DNA from: CAIWHR01 sp963830485
GTDB taxonomy: Bacteria; Pseudomonadota; Gammaproteobacteria; Burkholderiales; Casimicrobiaceae
DNA length: 64,000 nt
Assembly (NCBI GenBank): GCA_963830485.1
Contig: CAWHNE010000017.1
Coordinates: forward strand, 62,001 to 126,000
Reading direction: 5' to 3'
Shown in pieces: positions 8,433 to 16,786 of the stretch; position 1 is the first letter of the stretch; each line of letters opens with the position of its first letter. Both the position numbers and the translations under genes were made by a program. The notes beneath the pieces were generated by a model. It did not search any database. It worked only from the letters and a program-made list of their open reading frames with translations, and was not told where the DNA came from.

Positions 8433-8981
8433 ATGGAGCGTTCGCTCGCGGCCGAGGGCATCGTCGTGCGGCCGCATGCGCCCGCGGACGTCGCGCCGAT
8501 GTGCGCGGCCGTGCAGGAATCGATCGCGACCGTCGGCCGCTGGATGTCGTGGTGCCATCCCGACTACTCGATCAAGGACGCGGAAACATGGCATGCGCGC
8601 TGCGCCGCCGCTTGGGCGGCCGACGGCGATCGCGAGTTCGGAATCTTCGACGCCGCCACCGATGACGTGCTGGGCTGCATCGGCGTCAACCAGATCAACC
8701 ACGTGAATCGCTTCGGCAACCTGGGCTATTGGGTGCGGAGGAGCCGCGAGAGGCACGGCATCGCGACGGCCGCGGCCCGGCTCGTCGCGCAGTATGCGTT
8801 CGCGGAGCTCGCGCTCGCGCGTCTCGAGGTCGTCGTGCTCCCCGACAATGCGGCCAGCCGCCGCGTCGCCGAGAAAATCGGTGCGCGTTTCGAGTGCGTC
8901 GCACGGCACCGGCTCCAGTGGAAGGGGTCGCCGCGCGACGCGGCCGTCTATTCGCTGCTTCCCGGCGACCTCGCTCCCTGA
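8433..8981 (+). CDS. GNAT acetyltransferase, RimJ/RimL type
   Basis: A 182-residue acetyltransferase. Features of the RimJ/RimL group are DVLGCIGVNQIN (beta2-beta3), LGYWVRRSRERHGIATAAAR (acetyl-CoA loop with the R-x-x-G-x-A pattern) and VVLPDNAASRRVAEKIGA in the C-terminal half. It probably acetylates an N-terminal amino group of a protein or a small substrate. It follows the RidA remnant by 6 bp and is followed within 5 bp by a membrane-protein gene, so it is part of the same transcript. Confidence 0.78.
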   Translation: MERSLAAEGIVVRPHAPADVAPMCAAVQESIATVGRWMSWCHPDYSIKDAETWHARCAAAWAADGDREFGIFDAATDDVLGCIGVNQINHVNRFGNLGYWVRRSRERHGIATAAARLVAQYAFAELALARLEVVVLPDNAASRRVAEKIGARFECVARHRLQWKGSPRDAAVYSLLPGDLAP

Positions 8982-8985
8982 ACTC

Positions 8986-9354
8986 GTGCCCCGCGTCGTC
9001 GTCGCCTTCGTATGCCTCGCGCTCGCGCACGTCGTGTTCGCGGTCGTGATGCGCCGCGATTTCGGCGCCGCCGGCGCCCTTGCCGTCGCGGCGGCCGGCA
9101 TAGGCGGGCTCATCGTGCTCGGCGTCCCCGCATTCCTCCTGTTCCGGCGGCGCGGGTGGCTCGCGTGGTGGCAGTTCGGCGCGGGCGGAGGCGCGCTCGG
9201 CCTTATCGTCGCGATTCCGTTCGGCGTCGGCGGAGGGCCGACGCTCGCCGCGGCGCTCGCGCCGGCGTTCGCCGCGCTCGGGATGCTGCACGCCGTCCTC
9301 TTCTGGCTCATCGCCGTCTGGCGCAACAAGGCCCTAAGGGCAGCGTCGGCTTAG
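8986..9354 (+). CDS. membrane protein, function unknown
   Basis: A 122-residue protein from GTG 8986, four bases after the GNAT stop. Hydrophobic segments lie at about residues 3-20, 24-45, 59-79 and 85-112. The last helix is followed by a short basic tail, RNKALRAAS. The frame is open further upstream inside the GNAT gene, but GTG 8986 gives a natural short overlap-free start. No family recognised. Confidence 0.5.
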   Translation: MPRVVVAFVCLALAHVVFAVVMRRDFGAAGALAVAAAGIGGLIVLGVPAFLLFRRRGWLAWWQFGAGGGALGLIVAIPFGVGGGPTLAAALAPAFAALGMLHAVLFWLIAVWRNKALRAASA

Positions 9355-9426
9355 CCTTTGCCACCGCGCGGCGGCGAGAGTAGGCTATTCAAACCACCCC
9401 CCGAAAGCCGCCAACGCTGGAGGAAC

Positions 9427-9702
9427 GTGGAGCCGCTCGCCGTTCTCGTCGTCCTGCCGATCATCATCGGCATCGTCTCGGAGCTCCTCTTCCGGGACAC
9501 GACGCACGCGTCATTGGCGGCGGCCATCGCCACGACGCTTTTCCTCTTCGTGTGCCTGCGGCTGCTCGCACCGGCCGGATTGTGGAACTGGCTCGCGGTG
9601 CTGCTCGTTTCGCCGCTCGCGATCGCCTCGGCGCTCGCTGCGGTGCTGATCCTCTACGGCCACAAGCAATCCCGCCGCCGCAGAAGGCGACACGACGCCT
9701 GA
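9427..9702 (+). CDS. small membrane protein, function unknown
   Basis: A 91-residue protein from GTG 9427, preceded by GGAGGA. Three hydrophobic stretches (residues about 4-18, 29-44 and 50-76) are followed by a strongly basic C-terminus (SRRRRRRHD), consistent with a cytoplasmic tail. No family is recognised. It is the last gene of this run; a 166-bp gap with a small inverted repeat follows. Confidence 0.45.
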   Translation: MEPLAVLVVLPIIIGIVSELLFRDTTHASLAAAIATTLFLFVCLRLLAPAGLWNWLAVLLVSPLAIASALAAVLILYGHKQSRRRRRRHDA

Positions 9703-9795
9703 CCCGCGGCTTCCGGCGCGGGCGCCGTCGAACCAATCGCCGCCGCGCGGTGTCTTCCGGATGGGACCCGCGCCAAGTGGCGGCGGGGCGGCGAA

Positions 9796-9836
9796 ATGAT
9801 ACACCGCGCTGCCGGAGCGTCCAATTTTTGTATCAT
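9796..9836. repeat. AT-rich inverted repeat upstream of cytochrome b561
   Basis: ATGATACA (9796-9803) and its exact complement TGTATCAT (9829-9836) flank a GC-rich spacer of 25 bases. The right arm lies 32 bp before the cytochrome b561 start. The site is AT-rich in a GC-rich setting, so it could be an operator or part of a promoter (TATCAT could serve as a -10 element), but no good -35 is present. Confidence 0.3.
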
Positions 9837-9868
9837 ATTGGTGCCGGGGACGCATTCGGAGAATCGAC

Positions 9869-10423
9869 ATGATCGGAAATTCGGCGACCGCCTGGGGCGC
9901 TGTGTCGCGCTTCCTGCACTGGGTCGCGGCCGTCGTCATCGTCGTCCTCGTCGCGCACGGATGGTGGATGACCGAGTTCGCGCCGCGCGACGCGCGCATC
10001 GCGCACTACGCGTGGCACGCCTCGGTCGGCTACGCGTTGCTCGCGCTCATGTTCGCGCGGCTATTCTGGCGTCTCGGCAACGTGGTACCCGGGCTCCCCG
10101 CAATGTATGCGTGGGAGCGCGCCGCCAGCGCCACCGGGCATTGGCTGCTCTACGCGCTGATCTTCGCCGCGGCGTTCACGGGCTGGGCGCTCTCCGGGAC
10201 GCTCCGCCAGCCGCTCGATTCGGTGTTCGGCCTCTTCCGCATCCCGCCGATCGTCACGAGCCAGGACCGAGCACTGCACGGCACCCTCGAATCCTGGCAC
10301 GCGGTCGTCGCGTGGACACTCGCTGTACTCGTCGTGGCGCACGTCGTCGCCGCCGTCTGGCACCTCGTCGTGCGCAAGGACGGCGTGATGCAGCGGATGC
10401 TGCGGTCGGCGCCGCAGCCATGA
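9869..10423 (+). CDS. cytochrome b561 family protein
   Basis: A 184-residue bacterial cytochrome b561 with four membrane helices. Likely haem-ligand histidines are in SRFLHWVAA (helix 1), HYAWHASVGY (helix 2) and TLESWHAVVAWTLAVLVVAH (helices 3-4). Such proteins move electrons between quinol and acceptors in the inner membrane or serve as cytochromes for periplasmic oxidoreductases. It overlaps the following NTF2-like gene by 4 bp (ATGA). Confidence 0.88.
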   Translation: MIGNSATAWGAVSRFLHWVAAVVIVVLVAHGWWMTEFAPRDARIAHYAWHASVGYALLALMFARLFWRLGNVVPGLPAMYAWERAASATGHWLLYALIFAAAFTGWALSGTLRQPLDSVFGLFRIPPIVTSQDRALHGTLESWHAVVAWTLAVLVVAHVVAAVWHLVVRKDGVMQRMLRSAPQP

Positions 10424-10845
10424 CGCTCACCGAGTTCATGACCCGCTACCTCCGCGCGTGGGAGGCGAGCGACGAGAACGCGCTCGTGTCGCTGTTCGCT
10501 CCGGAGGGTGTCTATCACAACACGCCGTTCGCCGAGCAGCGCGGGCATGCCGCGATCGCCGCGTACTGGCAGCGGACGAAACTGCAGCGCGACATCCGCG
10601 CCACCTACGAGATTCTCGCCGAGGAGCCGCGGCGCGGCATCGCCCATTGGCACGTGACCTACCAGGTTGCCTCGGAGGAGCTTTTCCGGATCTGGGCGGC
10701 GTCCGCCGGCACCAACCTCATCGCGCGCAAGCCCGGCGATCCGCTGCCGCGGCTCGCGCTCGACGGCATCGCCGTCGTCGAGTGGAACGAGGCGGGACTG
10801 TGCGAGCACTTCCGGCTGTGGTGGCACAGCGTCGTCGCGACGTAA
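10420..10845 (+). CDS. SnoaL-like/NTF2-fold protein
   Basis: A 141-residue protein with the NTF2-like pattern: an N-terminal helix FMTRYLRAWEASDENALVSL, then FAPEGVYHNTPF with the typical Asp/Glu-His arrangement, and strands ending in VVEWNEAGLCEHFRLWW. These folds form cone-shaped pockets used for isomerase, hydrolase or binding roles. No specific substrate can be read from sequence. The start overlaps the cytochrome b561 stop by 4 bp. Confidence 0.72.
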   Translation: MTLTEFMTRYLRAWEASDENALVSLFAPEGVYHNTPFAEQRGHAAIAAYWQRTKLQRDIRATYEILAEEPRRGIAHWHVTYQVASEELFRIWAASAGTNLIARKPGDPLPRLALDGIAVVEWNEAGLCEHFRLWWHSVVAT

Positions 10846-10858
10846 TGGGTGCCGCGCA

Positions 10859-11242
10859 ATGACCACCGGCGACAAGCAACCTGACAACGCGCGGCTCGAC
10901 CGCGTCGTCGCCGAGGCACGGCGCGGGCGCGAGATGCGCGAGCAGGGCTATCGCGAGCGGGCGCTGAAGATCTACCCGTGGATCTGCGGGCGCTGCGCGC
11001 GCGAGTTCGATCACACGACGGTGAGTCAGCTCACGGTCCACCATCGCGACCACAACCACGACAACAACCCACCCGACGGCAGCAACTGGGAGCTCCTCTG
11101 CGTCTACTGCCACGACAACGAGCATCAGAGGCAGGCCGAGCGGGCGCAGGGCATCGACTCGGACCCGGCGCGCGGTTCGGCTGCGCCGGCGACGCACCGG
11201 CCGTTCGCAGGCCTGGACGAGCTTCTGAAGCGCAAGGGATGA
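10859..11242 (+). CDS. yajD: HNH nuclease-like protein, YajD family
   Basis: A 127-residue HNH-fold protein. The first zinc pair is CGRCAREF, then the HNH core LTVHHRDHNHDNNPPDGSNW and the second zinc pair CVYCHDNEHQ. The arrangement matches E. coli YajD (about 115 residues). HNH proteins cleave or nick DNA; the YajD family has no defined role. It overlaps the DUF2784 gene downstream by 4 bp (ATGA). Confidence 0.8.
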   Translation: MTTGDKQPDNARLDRVVAEARRGREMREQGYRERALKIYPWICGRCAREFDHTTVSQLTVHHRDHNHDNNPPDGSNWELLCVYCHDNEHQRQAERAQGIDSDPARGSAAPATHRPFAGLDELLKRKG

Positions 11243-11613
11243 GCGCCGGCGCGGTTGCCGACAGCCTCGTCGCGCTGCATGCGCTGTTCGTGCTCTTCGT
11301 CGTCGCCGGCGGCGCGCTCGTCGTCTGGCGGCCCTGGGTCGCGCTCGCGCACCTGCCGGCGGCCGCATGGGGCGCCTGGATCGAGCTCACCGGCAACCTC
11401 TGCCCGCTGACACCGCTGGAAAACCGGTGGCGTCGCGCGGCCGGCGAGTCCGGCTACGACGGCGGCTTCATCGAGCACTACGTTATCCCGGTCCTCTATC
11501 CCGAGGGGCTCACGCCGCGGATGCAGCTCGGATTCGGGGTCGGCGTGATCGCGATCAACGCGCTCTTCTACGGGCTCGCCTGGCAGCGCGCTCGGCGCCG
11601 CGCCGGACGCTGA
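11239..11613 (+). CDS. DUF2784 membrane protein
   Basis: A 124-residue protein with three or four membrane helices. The DUF2784 signature WIELTGNLCPLTPLENRWR is complete, followed by GFIEHYVIPVLYPEG. The family is conserved in many bacteria but uncharacterised. Translation is probably coupled to the HNH gene through the ATGA overlap. Confidence 0.83.
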   Translation: MSAGAVADSLVALHALFVLFVVAGGALVVWRPWVALAHLPAAAWGAWIELTGNLCPLTPLENRWRRAAGESGYDGGFIEHYVIPVLYPEGLTPRMQLGFGVGVIAINALFYGLAWQRARRRAGR

Positions 11614-11754
11614 CGGCGGGCGACTCCAGCCGGCGCCCGGCCCCGCGCGATTTGCGAGACAATGGCGACTGGCCACGGGGACCGTGGCCGACGCGAACGC
11701 CGCGTCGGCTCCGCCGGACGGCCGCGGCGCAATCCGCGCCAGGAGGAGACTGCC

Positions 11755-11910
11755 ATGACGCTCTGCCCCATCGCGATCGCCGTCGGCTGCAAGAAGTGCC
11801 CGGCGTTTCCCATCTGCCCGGTGAAAGGCGTGATCGGCGATTACATGAAGGAAGACGACGCCAAGGCCGGCGGCAAGGCCAAGCCCCGCGCGAAGAGCGC
11901 CAAGAAGTAA
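11755..11910 (+). CDS. 51-residue cysteine-rich protein
   Basis: MTLCPIAIAVGCKKCPAFPI begins a 51-residue product with Cys at 4, 12, 15 and 21, followed by a lysine/alanine-rich tail (KAGGKAKPRAKSAKK). The ribosome-binding site AGGAGGAG lies 6-13 bases before ATG 11755, which fixes the start inside a longer open frame. The CxxC plus flanking cysteines suggest metal binding. Very small proteins of this type occur in other betaproteobacteria, but I know of no function. Confidence 0.65.
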   Translation: MTLCPIAIAVGCKKCPAFPICPVKGVIGDYMKEDDAKAGGKAKPRAKSAKK

Positions 11911-11999
11911 CGGCGCGCCTGCCCGCGACCGCGGAACAACGAAGCCGGAAAACGGCTCGATCCCCAGGAGGCCGGGGCGAATAGCTCCGGACGATCGCG

Positions 12000-13205
12000 A
12001 TGACCCACGCTGCCATCACCGGCTGGGGCAAGTGCATGCCCCCGTCCGTGCTCTCGAACGCCGATCTCGCGACGTTCCTCGACACCGACGACGAATGGAT
12101 CACCACGCGCACAGGGATCCACGAGCGGCGCGTCTCGCACGTCTCCGGCATCGAGATGGCGCGCGTCGCCTCCGCGCGCGCGCTCGCGTGCGCGGCGCTT
12201 GACGCGGCTGACGTCGATCTCGTCATCTACGGCAGCTGCTCGAACGACGAGGCGGTGCCTAATTCCGCGTCCGGCCTCTCCTTCAAGCTGGGCGCGACGA
12301 ACGCGGCCGCGATGGACCTCAACACCGCGTGCACGAGCTTCCTCTATGCGCTATCGACTGCCACGGCAATGATCCGCACGGGCGTGGTCAGGAATGCGGT
12401 CGTCGTCGGCGTCGAGCTCATCTCGCCATTCATGGACTGGGCAAATCGCGGCGTCGCAGTGCTCTTCGGCGACGGCGCGGCGGCGGTCGTGCTGCAGGCG
12501 ACCGAGCGGGAGGAAGGCGTGCTCGCCGAGAAGCTCGGCTGCTATGCCGACGCGCGGCAGATCCTGCGCGTGCGCGGGATGGGGACGACGTACGCGAACC
12601 GCGGCGTCTCGCTCGGCGACACCATCTGGGATTTCGACGGGCAGGAGATCTTCAAGCGCGCGGTGCACGGGATGACGAGCGCGTCGCTGGACGTGCTCGC
12701 GAAGTCGGGGCACCGTGCCGACGAGATCGACCTCGTCGTCCCGCACCAGGCGAACCTGCGGATCATCGAGGCCGTGGCGAAGCGCGTCGGCGCGCCGATG
12801 GAGCGCGTGTTCCTGACCGTGCAGCGCTACGGCAACATGTCGGCGGCGACCGTGCCCGTCGCGCTCGTCGAGGCACTCGAAGAAGGACGCGTGACGCCGG
12901 GTGCACTGATCCTGACGCCCGCGTTCGGCGGCGGCCTCACGTGGTGCTCGCACCTTATCCGCTGGGGCGAGCGGACGACGCCGCTCGACACGACCGACGC
13001 CGACCTGCCGCCGCCGACGCAAAGCGCGCTCGAGCGCATCCGCGAGCTGATGGCGTTGAAGGAGCCGCACGGCCGCTCCGAGGCCGGGCTCATGGGCGCG
13101 CAGCTCGCCGAGGTGCCGCAAGCGGCGCCGGCTCCGGACACTGGCGCTAAGTATTCACCAGCTTCCGGTGCGCTTGCACGCTCATCAGCAGGCCAAGCCC
13201 GATGA
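12000..13205 (+). CDS. 3-oxoacyl-ACP synthase III family protein (FabH-like)
   Basis: A 401-residue condensing enzyme. The catalytic triad is visible: Cys in NTACTSFLYA, His in VVPHQANLRI and Asn in RYGNMSAAT. The C-terminal glycine loop AFGGGLTWCSH is also present. FabH enzymes start fatty acid synthesis from acetyl-CoA; this is one of the longer KASIII-like variants, with about 60 extra C-terminal residues of low complexity. The last 57 bp of the gene overlap the end of the convergent rodA gene. It is not next to other fab genes, so it may serve a special acyl chain rather than bulk synthesis. Confidence 0.85.
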   Translation: MTHAAITGWGKCMPPSVLSNADLATFLDTDDEWITTRTGIHERRVSHVSGIEMARVASARALACAALDAADVDLVIYGSCSNDEAVPNSASGLSFKLGATNAAAMDLNTACTSFLYALSTATAMIRTGVVRNAVVVGVELISPFMDWANRGVAVLFGDGAAAVVLQATEREEGVLAEKLGCYADARQILRVRGMGTTYANRGVSLGDTIWDFDGQEIFKRAVHGMTSASLDVLAKSGHRADEIDLVVPHQANLRIIEAVAKRVGAPMERVFLTVQRYGNMSAATVPVALVEALEEGRVTPGALILTPAFGGGLTWCSHLIRWGERTTPLDTTDADLPPPTQSALERIRELMALKEPHGRSEAGLMGAQLAEVPQAAPAPDTGAKYSPASGALARSSAGQAR

Positions 13206-14250
13206 AGAGCGAGATGAGCGCGGTGCCGCCGTAGGACACGAAGGGCAGCGGCACGCCGACGATCGGTAGCACGCCGCTCACCATGCCCATGTTGACGAAC
13301 GCGCAGGTGAAGAACATGAGCGTCACCGCGCCGGCGACGAGCCGCGCGAACATCGTCGACGCATTCGCGGTGATCATCATTCCGCGGCCGATCAAGAGCA
13401 GGTAGAGGATGAGCAGCACCGCGTTGCCGACGAGCCCGAACTCCTCGCCGAACACGGCGAAGATGAAGTCGGTGTGGCGCTCCGGCAGGAAATCGAGGTG
13501 CGTCTGCGTGCCGTTCAGCCACCCCTTGCCGACGACGCCGCCCGAGCCCAGCGCGATCGACGCCTGCGACGAGTGGTAGCCCGCGCCGAGCGGATCGCGC
13601 GTCGGATCCATGAACGTGAGGATCCGGTCGCGCTGGTAATCGTGGAGGTGCTGCCAGACGAGCGGCGCGCCGGCCGCGCCGAGCGCGGTCAGCCCCACGA
13701 TGATCTTCCACGAGAGGCCGGCCAGGTAGAGCACGTAGAAGCCGGAGGCCGCGATCAGCAGCGCGGTGCCGAGGTCCGGCTGGCGCTTGATCAGCCACAC
13801 GGGCACGGCAATCAGCGCCGCGGTCAGCGCGAAGTCCTTCCAGCCGATGCGGCCCTCGAATTTCTGGAAGTACCACGCGAGCATCAGCGGCAACGCGATC
13901 TTCATGAGCTCGGAGGGCTGAAAGCGTGCGACGCCGAGGTTCAACCAGCGCCTCGAGCCGTTGACCGTCGTGCCGGCGAGCGCGACCGCGACCAGCAGCA
14001 CGACCGCGAGCATGTAGAGCGGCAGCGCGGCGCGGGCGATCGTCTGTGGCGCGATGTTGGCGACGATCCACATCAGCACGAGCCCCACCGCGAGGCTCGT
14101 CGCCTGGCTCGTGATCCGCGAGAGGCTCTGGTCGGATGCGGAGAACAGTGTGACGAGGCCGACCCCCGCGATCGCGAGTGCGATGCCGAAGAGGAAGCTG
14201 TCGACCCGCTCCGACAGCGCTTCCCACAGCCGCGCGACAAAGCTTCCCAT
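13147..14250 (-). CDS. rodA: rod-shape peptidoglycan glycosyltransferase RodA
   Basis: A 367-residue SEDS-family integral membrane protein with about ten helices. Conserved segments include NGSRRWLNLGVARFQPSELMK, in pieces WLNLG and FQPSE, then QPDLGTALLI and PFVSYGGTALI near the C-terminus. RodA polymerises glycan strands with PBP2 in the elongasome. The start ATG at 14250 overlaps the mrdA stop by one base (TGATG), showing tight translational coupling. The 3' end runs into the convergent FabH-like gene. Confidence 0.96.
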   Translation of the reverse strand: MGSFVARLWEALSERVDSFLFGIALAIAGVGLVTLFSASDQSLSRITSQATSLAVGLVLMWIVANIAPQTIARAALPLYMLAVVLLVAVALAGTTVNGSRRWLNLGVARFQPSELMKIALPLMLAWYFQKFEGRIGWKDFALTAALIAVPVWLIKRQPDLGTALLIAASGFYVLYLAGLSWKIIVGLTALGAAGAPLVWQHLHDYQRDRILTFMDPTRDPLGAGYHSSQASIALGSGGVVGKGWLNGTQTHLDFLPERHTDFIFAVFGEEFGLVGNAVLLILYLLLIGRGMMITANASTMFARLVAGAVTLMFFTCAFVNMGMVSGVLPIVGVPLPFVSYGGTALISLFIGLGLLMSVQAHRKLVNT

Positions 14251-16229
14251 CAGTCGCTCTCGTCGTCCGCGGCAGCGGGCACCGGCCCGGTGGGCGCCGG
14301 ACCCTTCTTCGTCTCGCCGGTCAGGTAGTAGTCGAACACCTGCCGCGCGATCGGCGCCGCCGCCTGCGCGCCGAAGCCGCCGTTCTCGACAAGCACCGCA
14401 ATCGCGATCCTCGGCTTGTCCGCCGGTGCGTAAGCGATGTACCACGCGTGGTCGCGCAGCCGTTCGTCGATCTTCGCCGAGTACTTCTCGCCCTTGAGCG
14501 AGAACACCTGCGCGGTGCCGGTCTTCCCCGCGCTCACGTAAGGCGTCTTCAGGAACGCCGCCGCGCTCGTCCCCTCCTTCGGCACGCCGACCAGCGCGTT
14601 CTTGACGAATGCGAGATGCTCGGGCTTCACCGGCACCGTGTACGCGGGCTCCGGCGCGACCTCGCGCAGGGTGCCGCTGCGCACGTCGCGAACGCTCTTC
14701 ACGAGGTGTGGGCGGAAGGCGACGCCGTCGTTCGCGATCGTCGCGATCGCGTGCGCCTGCTGGATCGGCGTGAACGCGTTGTAGCCCTGCCCGATCCCTG
14801 CGGAGATGCTGTCGCCGAGGTACCACTTGCGATGCTCCTCGCGGTAGTCCTTGCCCACGAAGCGCGCGCGCTTCCACTCGCGCGACGGCAGCACGCCGGG
14901 CAGCTCGCCGTCGATGTCGATGCCCGTCTTCTGCCCGAATCCGAGCCGGCTCATGAAGCGCGCCGTCTCGTCGATGTCGGTCTCGCTCGCGAGGATGTAG
15001 TAGTACGTGTCGCACGACGCGACGATCGACTTGTACATGTCGACCGTGCCGTGGCCGCCAGGCTTGTCGTCGCGGAAGCGGTGCGCCTGGCCGGCGATCT
15101 GGAAGAAGCCCGGGTCGAAGATCGTCTGCGTCGGCGTGCGCTTGCCGGAGTTGAGCGCCGAAAGCGCGAGGAACGGCTTGATCGTCGACCCCGGCGGGTA
15201 GGCGCCGCGCAGCGGCCGGTTCAGGAGCGGCTTGTCGGGCGAGTCGTTCAACATCTCCCAGTTCGCGGGATCGATGCCCTCGACAAAAAGGTTCGGGTCG
15301 AACCCCGGCTTCGAGACGAACGCGAGTACATCACCCGTCGCGGGCTCGATCGCGACCAGCGCGCCGCGGCGCTCGCCGAACGCGTTCTCGGCGATCTCCT
15401 GCAGCTTGATGTCGAGCGACAGGCGCAGGTCGTTGCCCGACGTCGGCGGCGTCCGCGACAACGTGCGCACCGCGCGGCCGCCGGCGTCGATCTCGACCTC
15501 CTCGAAGCCGGTCCGACCGTGCAGCTCGCGCTCGTAGGAGAGCTCGACGCCGATCTTGCCGATGTAGTCCGAGCCCTTGTAATTCGCCGTCTCCTCCCAT
15601 TCGTCGATGCGCGTGACGTCGCGCTCGTTGATGCGGCCGATGTAGCCGATCACGTGCGAGGCGTGCTCGCCGTACGGGTACTGGCGGAAGAGCCGCGCCT
15701 TGATCTCGACGCCGGGGAAGCGGAAGCGGTTGACCGCGAAGCGCGCGACCTCCTCGTCGCTCAACCGCGTGCGCAACGGCAGGCTCTCGAAGTTCTTGGA
15801 CTCGTCCAGAAGCTTCCGGAAACGTTTGCGGTCGCGCGGCTGCACGTCGACGATCGCCGCGAGCGCGTCGATCGTCTCGTCGAGGTTCTTCACACGCGAC
15901 GGCTGGATCTCGAGGGTGTACGCGGAATAGCTCTGCGCGAGCACGACGCCGTTGCGGTCGGTGATCACGCCGCGGTTGGGCACGATCGGCACGATCGCGA
16001 TGCGGTTCGTCTCGGCGAGCGTCTGGTAGTGCTTGTGCAGCGCGACCTGCAGGTAGAAGAAGCGTGCGAACAACGCGCCGAACGCGATGAACACGAGGAC
16101 GCCGGCGAGGCCGAGCCGGCGCCGGAACAGGAAGAGGTCGCGCTCCGGGTTGCGGAGCTCCGGTGAGCCGAACCCGGCGACGGCATCCCCGGTGCGCCAG
16201 CGCGAGGTGAAGAGCAGTCGTCTCGCCAT
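14250..16229 (-). CDS. mrdA: penicillin-binding protein 2 (transpeptidase)
   Basis: A 659-residue class B PBP, normal length for PBP2. One membrane anchor lies near residues 35-55, followed by the pedestal domain with NRGVITDRNGVVLA. The transpeptidase motifs are STIK in YPPGSTIKPF, SCD in VASCDTYYY (the SxN position) and KTGT in SAGKTGTAQ. It cross-links lateral-wall peptidoglycan with RodA and MreBCD. The C-terminus carries an acidic tail, AADDESD. It starts 14 bp after mreD. Confidence 0.96.
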   Translation of the reverse strand: MARRLLFTSRWRTGDAVAGFGSPELRNPERDLFLFRRRLGLAGVLVFIAFGALFARFFYLQVALHKHYQTLAETNRIAIVPIVPNRGVITDRNGVVLAQSYSAYTLEIQPSRVKNLDETIDALAAIVDVQPRDRKRFRKLLDESKNFESLPLRTRLSDEEVARFAVNRFRFPGVEIKARLFRQYPYGEHASHVIGYIGRINERDVTRIDEWEETANYKGSDYIGKIGVELSYERELHGRTGFEEVEIDAGGRAVRTLSRTPPTSGNDLRLSLDIKLQEIAENAFGERRGALVAIEPATGDVLAFVSKPGFDPNLFVEGIDPANWEMLNDSPDKPLLNRPLRGAYPPGSTIKPFLALSALNSGKRTPTQTIFDPGFFQIAGQAHRFRDDKPGGHGTVDMYKSIVASCDTYYYILASETDIDETARFMSRLGFGQKTGIDIDGELPGVLPSREWKRARFVGKDYREEHRKWYLGDSISAGIGQGYNAFTPIQQAHAIATIANDGVAFRPHLVKSVRDVRSGTLREVAPEPAYTVPVKPEHLAFVKNALVGVPKEGTSAAAFLKTPYVSAGKTGTAQVFSLKGEKYSAKIDERLRDHAWYIAYAPADKPRIAIAVLVENGGFGAQAAAPIARQVFDYYLTGETKKGPAPTGPVPAAADDESD

Positions 16230-16243
16230 CGTCGTCGGGGCCG

Positions 16244-16786
16244 TCAGCGGTCGGCCGGCGAGCGCGCCGGGCGCTGCGGCCACTGCAGCACGACCGAAAC
16301 GAGCGGCCACAGGAGCGCGCCGACGAGCGGCGGCGCCGCGTAGGTCCAGCGCGGCAGGCTCGCGCCACCGACGACGCGGATCAGCAAAACCAGCGCCGAG
16401 CACAGGAGCAGGAGTACGGCGACTTGCGCCGCCTGCTGCCACGGCGGGAAGCGGAGCACGCGGCGGCGGAAGTACTCGGCCGCATAGGCGAGGAACGCGT
16501 AGGCGAGCGCGTGCTGGCCGAACACCGTGCCGTCGCCGACGTCCATGACGAGCCCGACGAGCCAAGCGGTGCCGACGCCGACGAAGCGGGGCTCCTGGAT
16601 GCACCAGTAGAGCAGCACGAGCGCGAGGAAGTCGGGGCGCAACGCGAGCACGAGGCCCGACGCCGGCAGCAGGTTCGCGAAGAGCGCGAGCATGAGGGTG
16701 AGCACGATGAACCACGGCTTCACCGGCCGCAGGATCTCCTCCGGCTGCGCCGGCATGAGCGGCATGAGACCGGGCAGCGCCATCAT
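16244..16786 (-). CDS. mreD: rod shape-determining protein MreD
   Basis: A 180-residue membrane protein with five or six hydrophobic helices, beginning MMALPGLMPLMP and containing the MreD-typical RPDFLALVLLYW and LVGLVMDVGDGTVFGQHAL. MreD links MreC to the elongation machinery in the inner membrane. Its start overlaps the mreC stop by 4 bp (ATGA), and mrdA begins 14 bp after its stop. Confidence 0.94.
   Translation of the reverse strand: MMALPGLMPLMPAQPEEILRPVKPWFIVLTLMLALFANLLPASGLVLALRPDFLALVLLYWCIQEPRFVGVGTAWLVGLVMDVGDGTVFGQHALAYAFLAYAAEYFRRRVLRFPPWQQAAQVAVLLLLCSALVLLIRVVGGASLPRWTYAAPPLVGALLWPLVSVVLQWPQRPARSPADR

Noticed and set aside
14178..16166. A 662-codon plus-strand frame opposite mrdA
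   Set aside because: It is antisense to an intact PBP2 with all catalytic motifs, and its product has no domain features.
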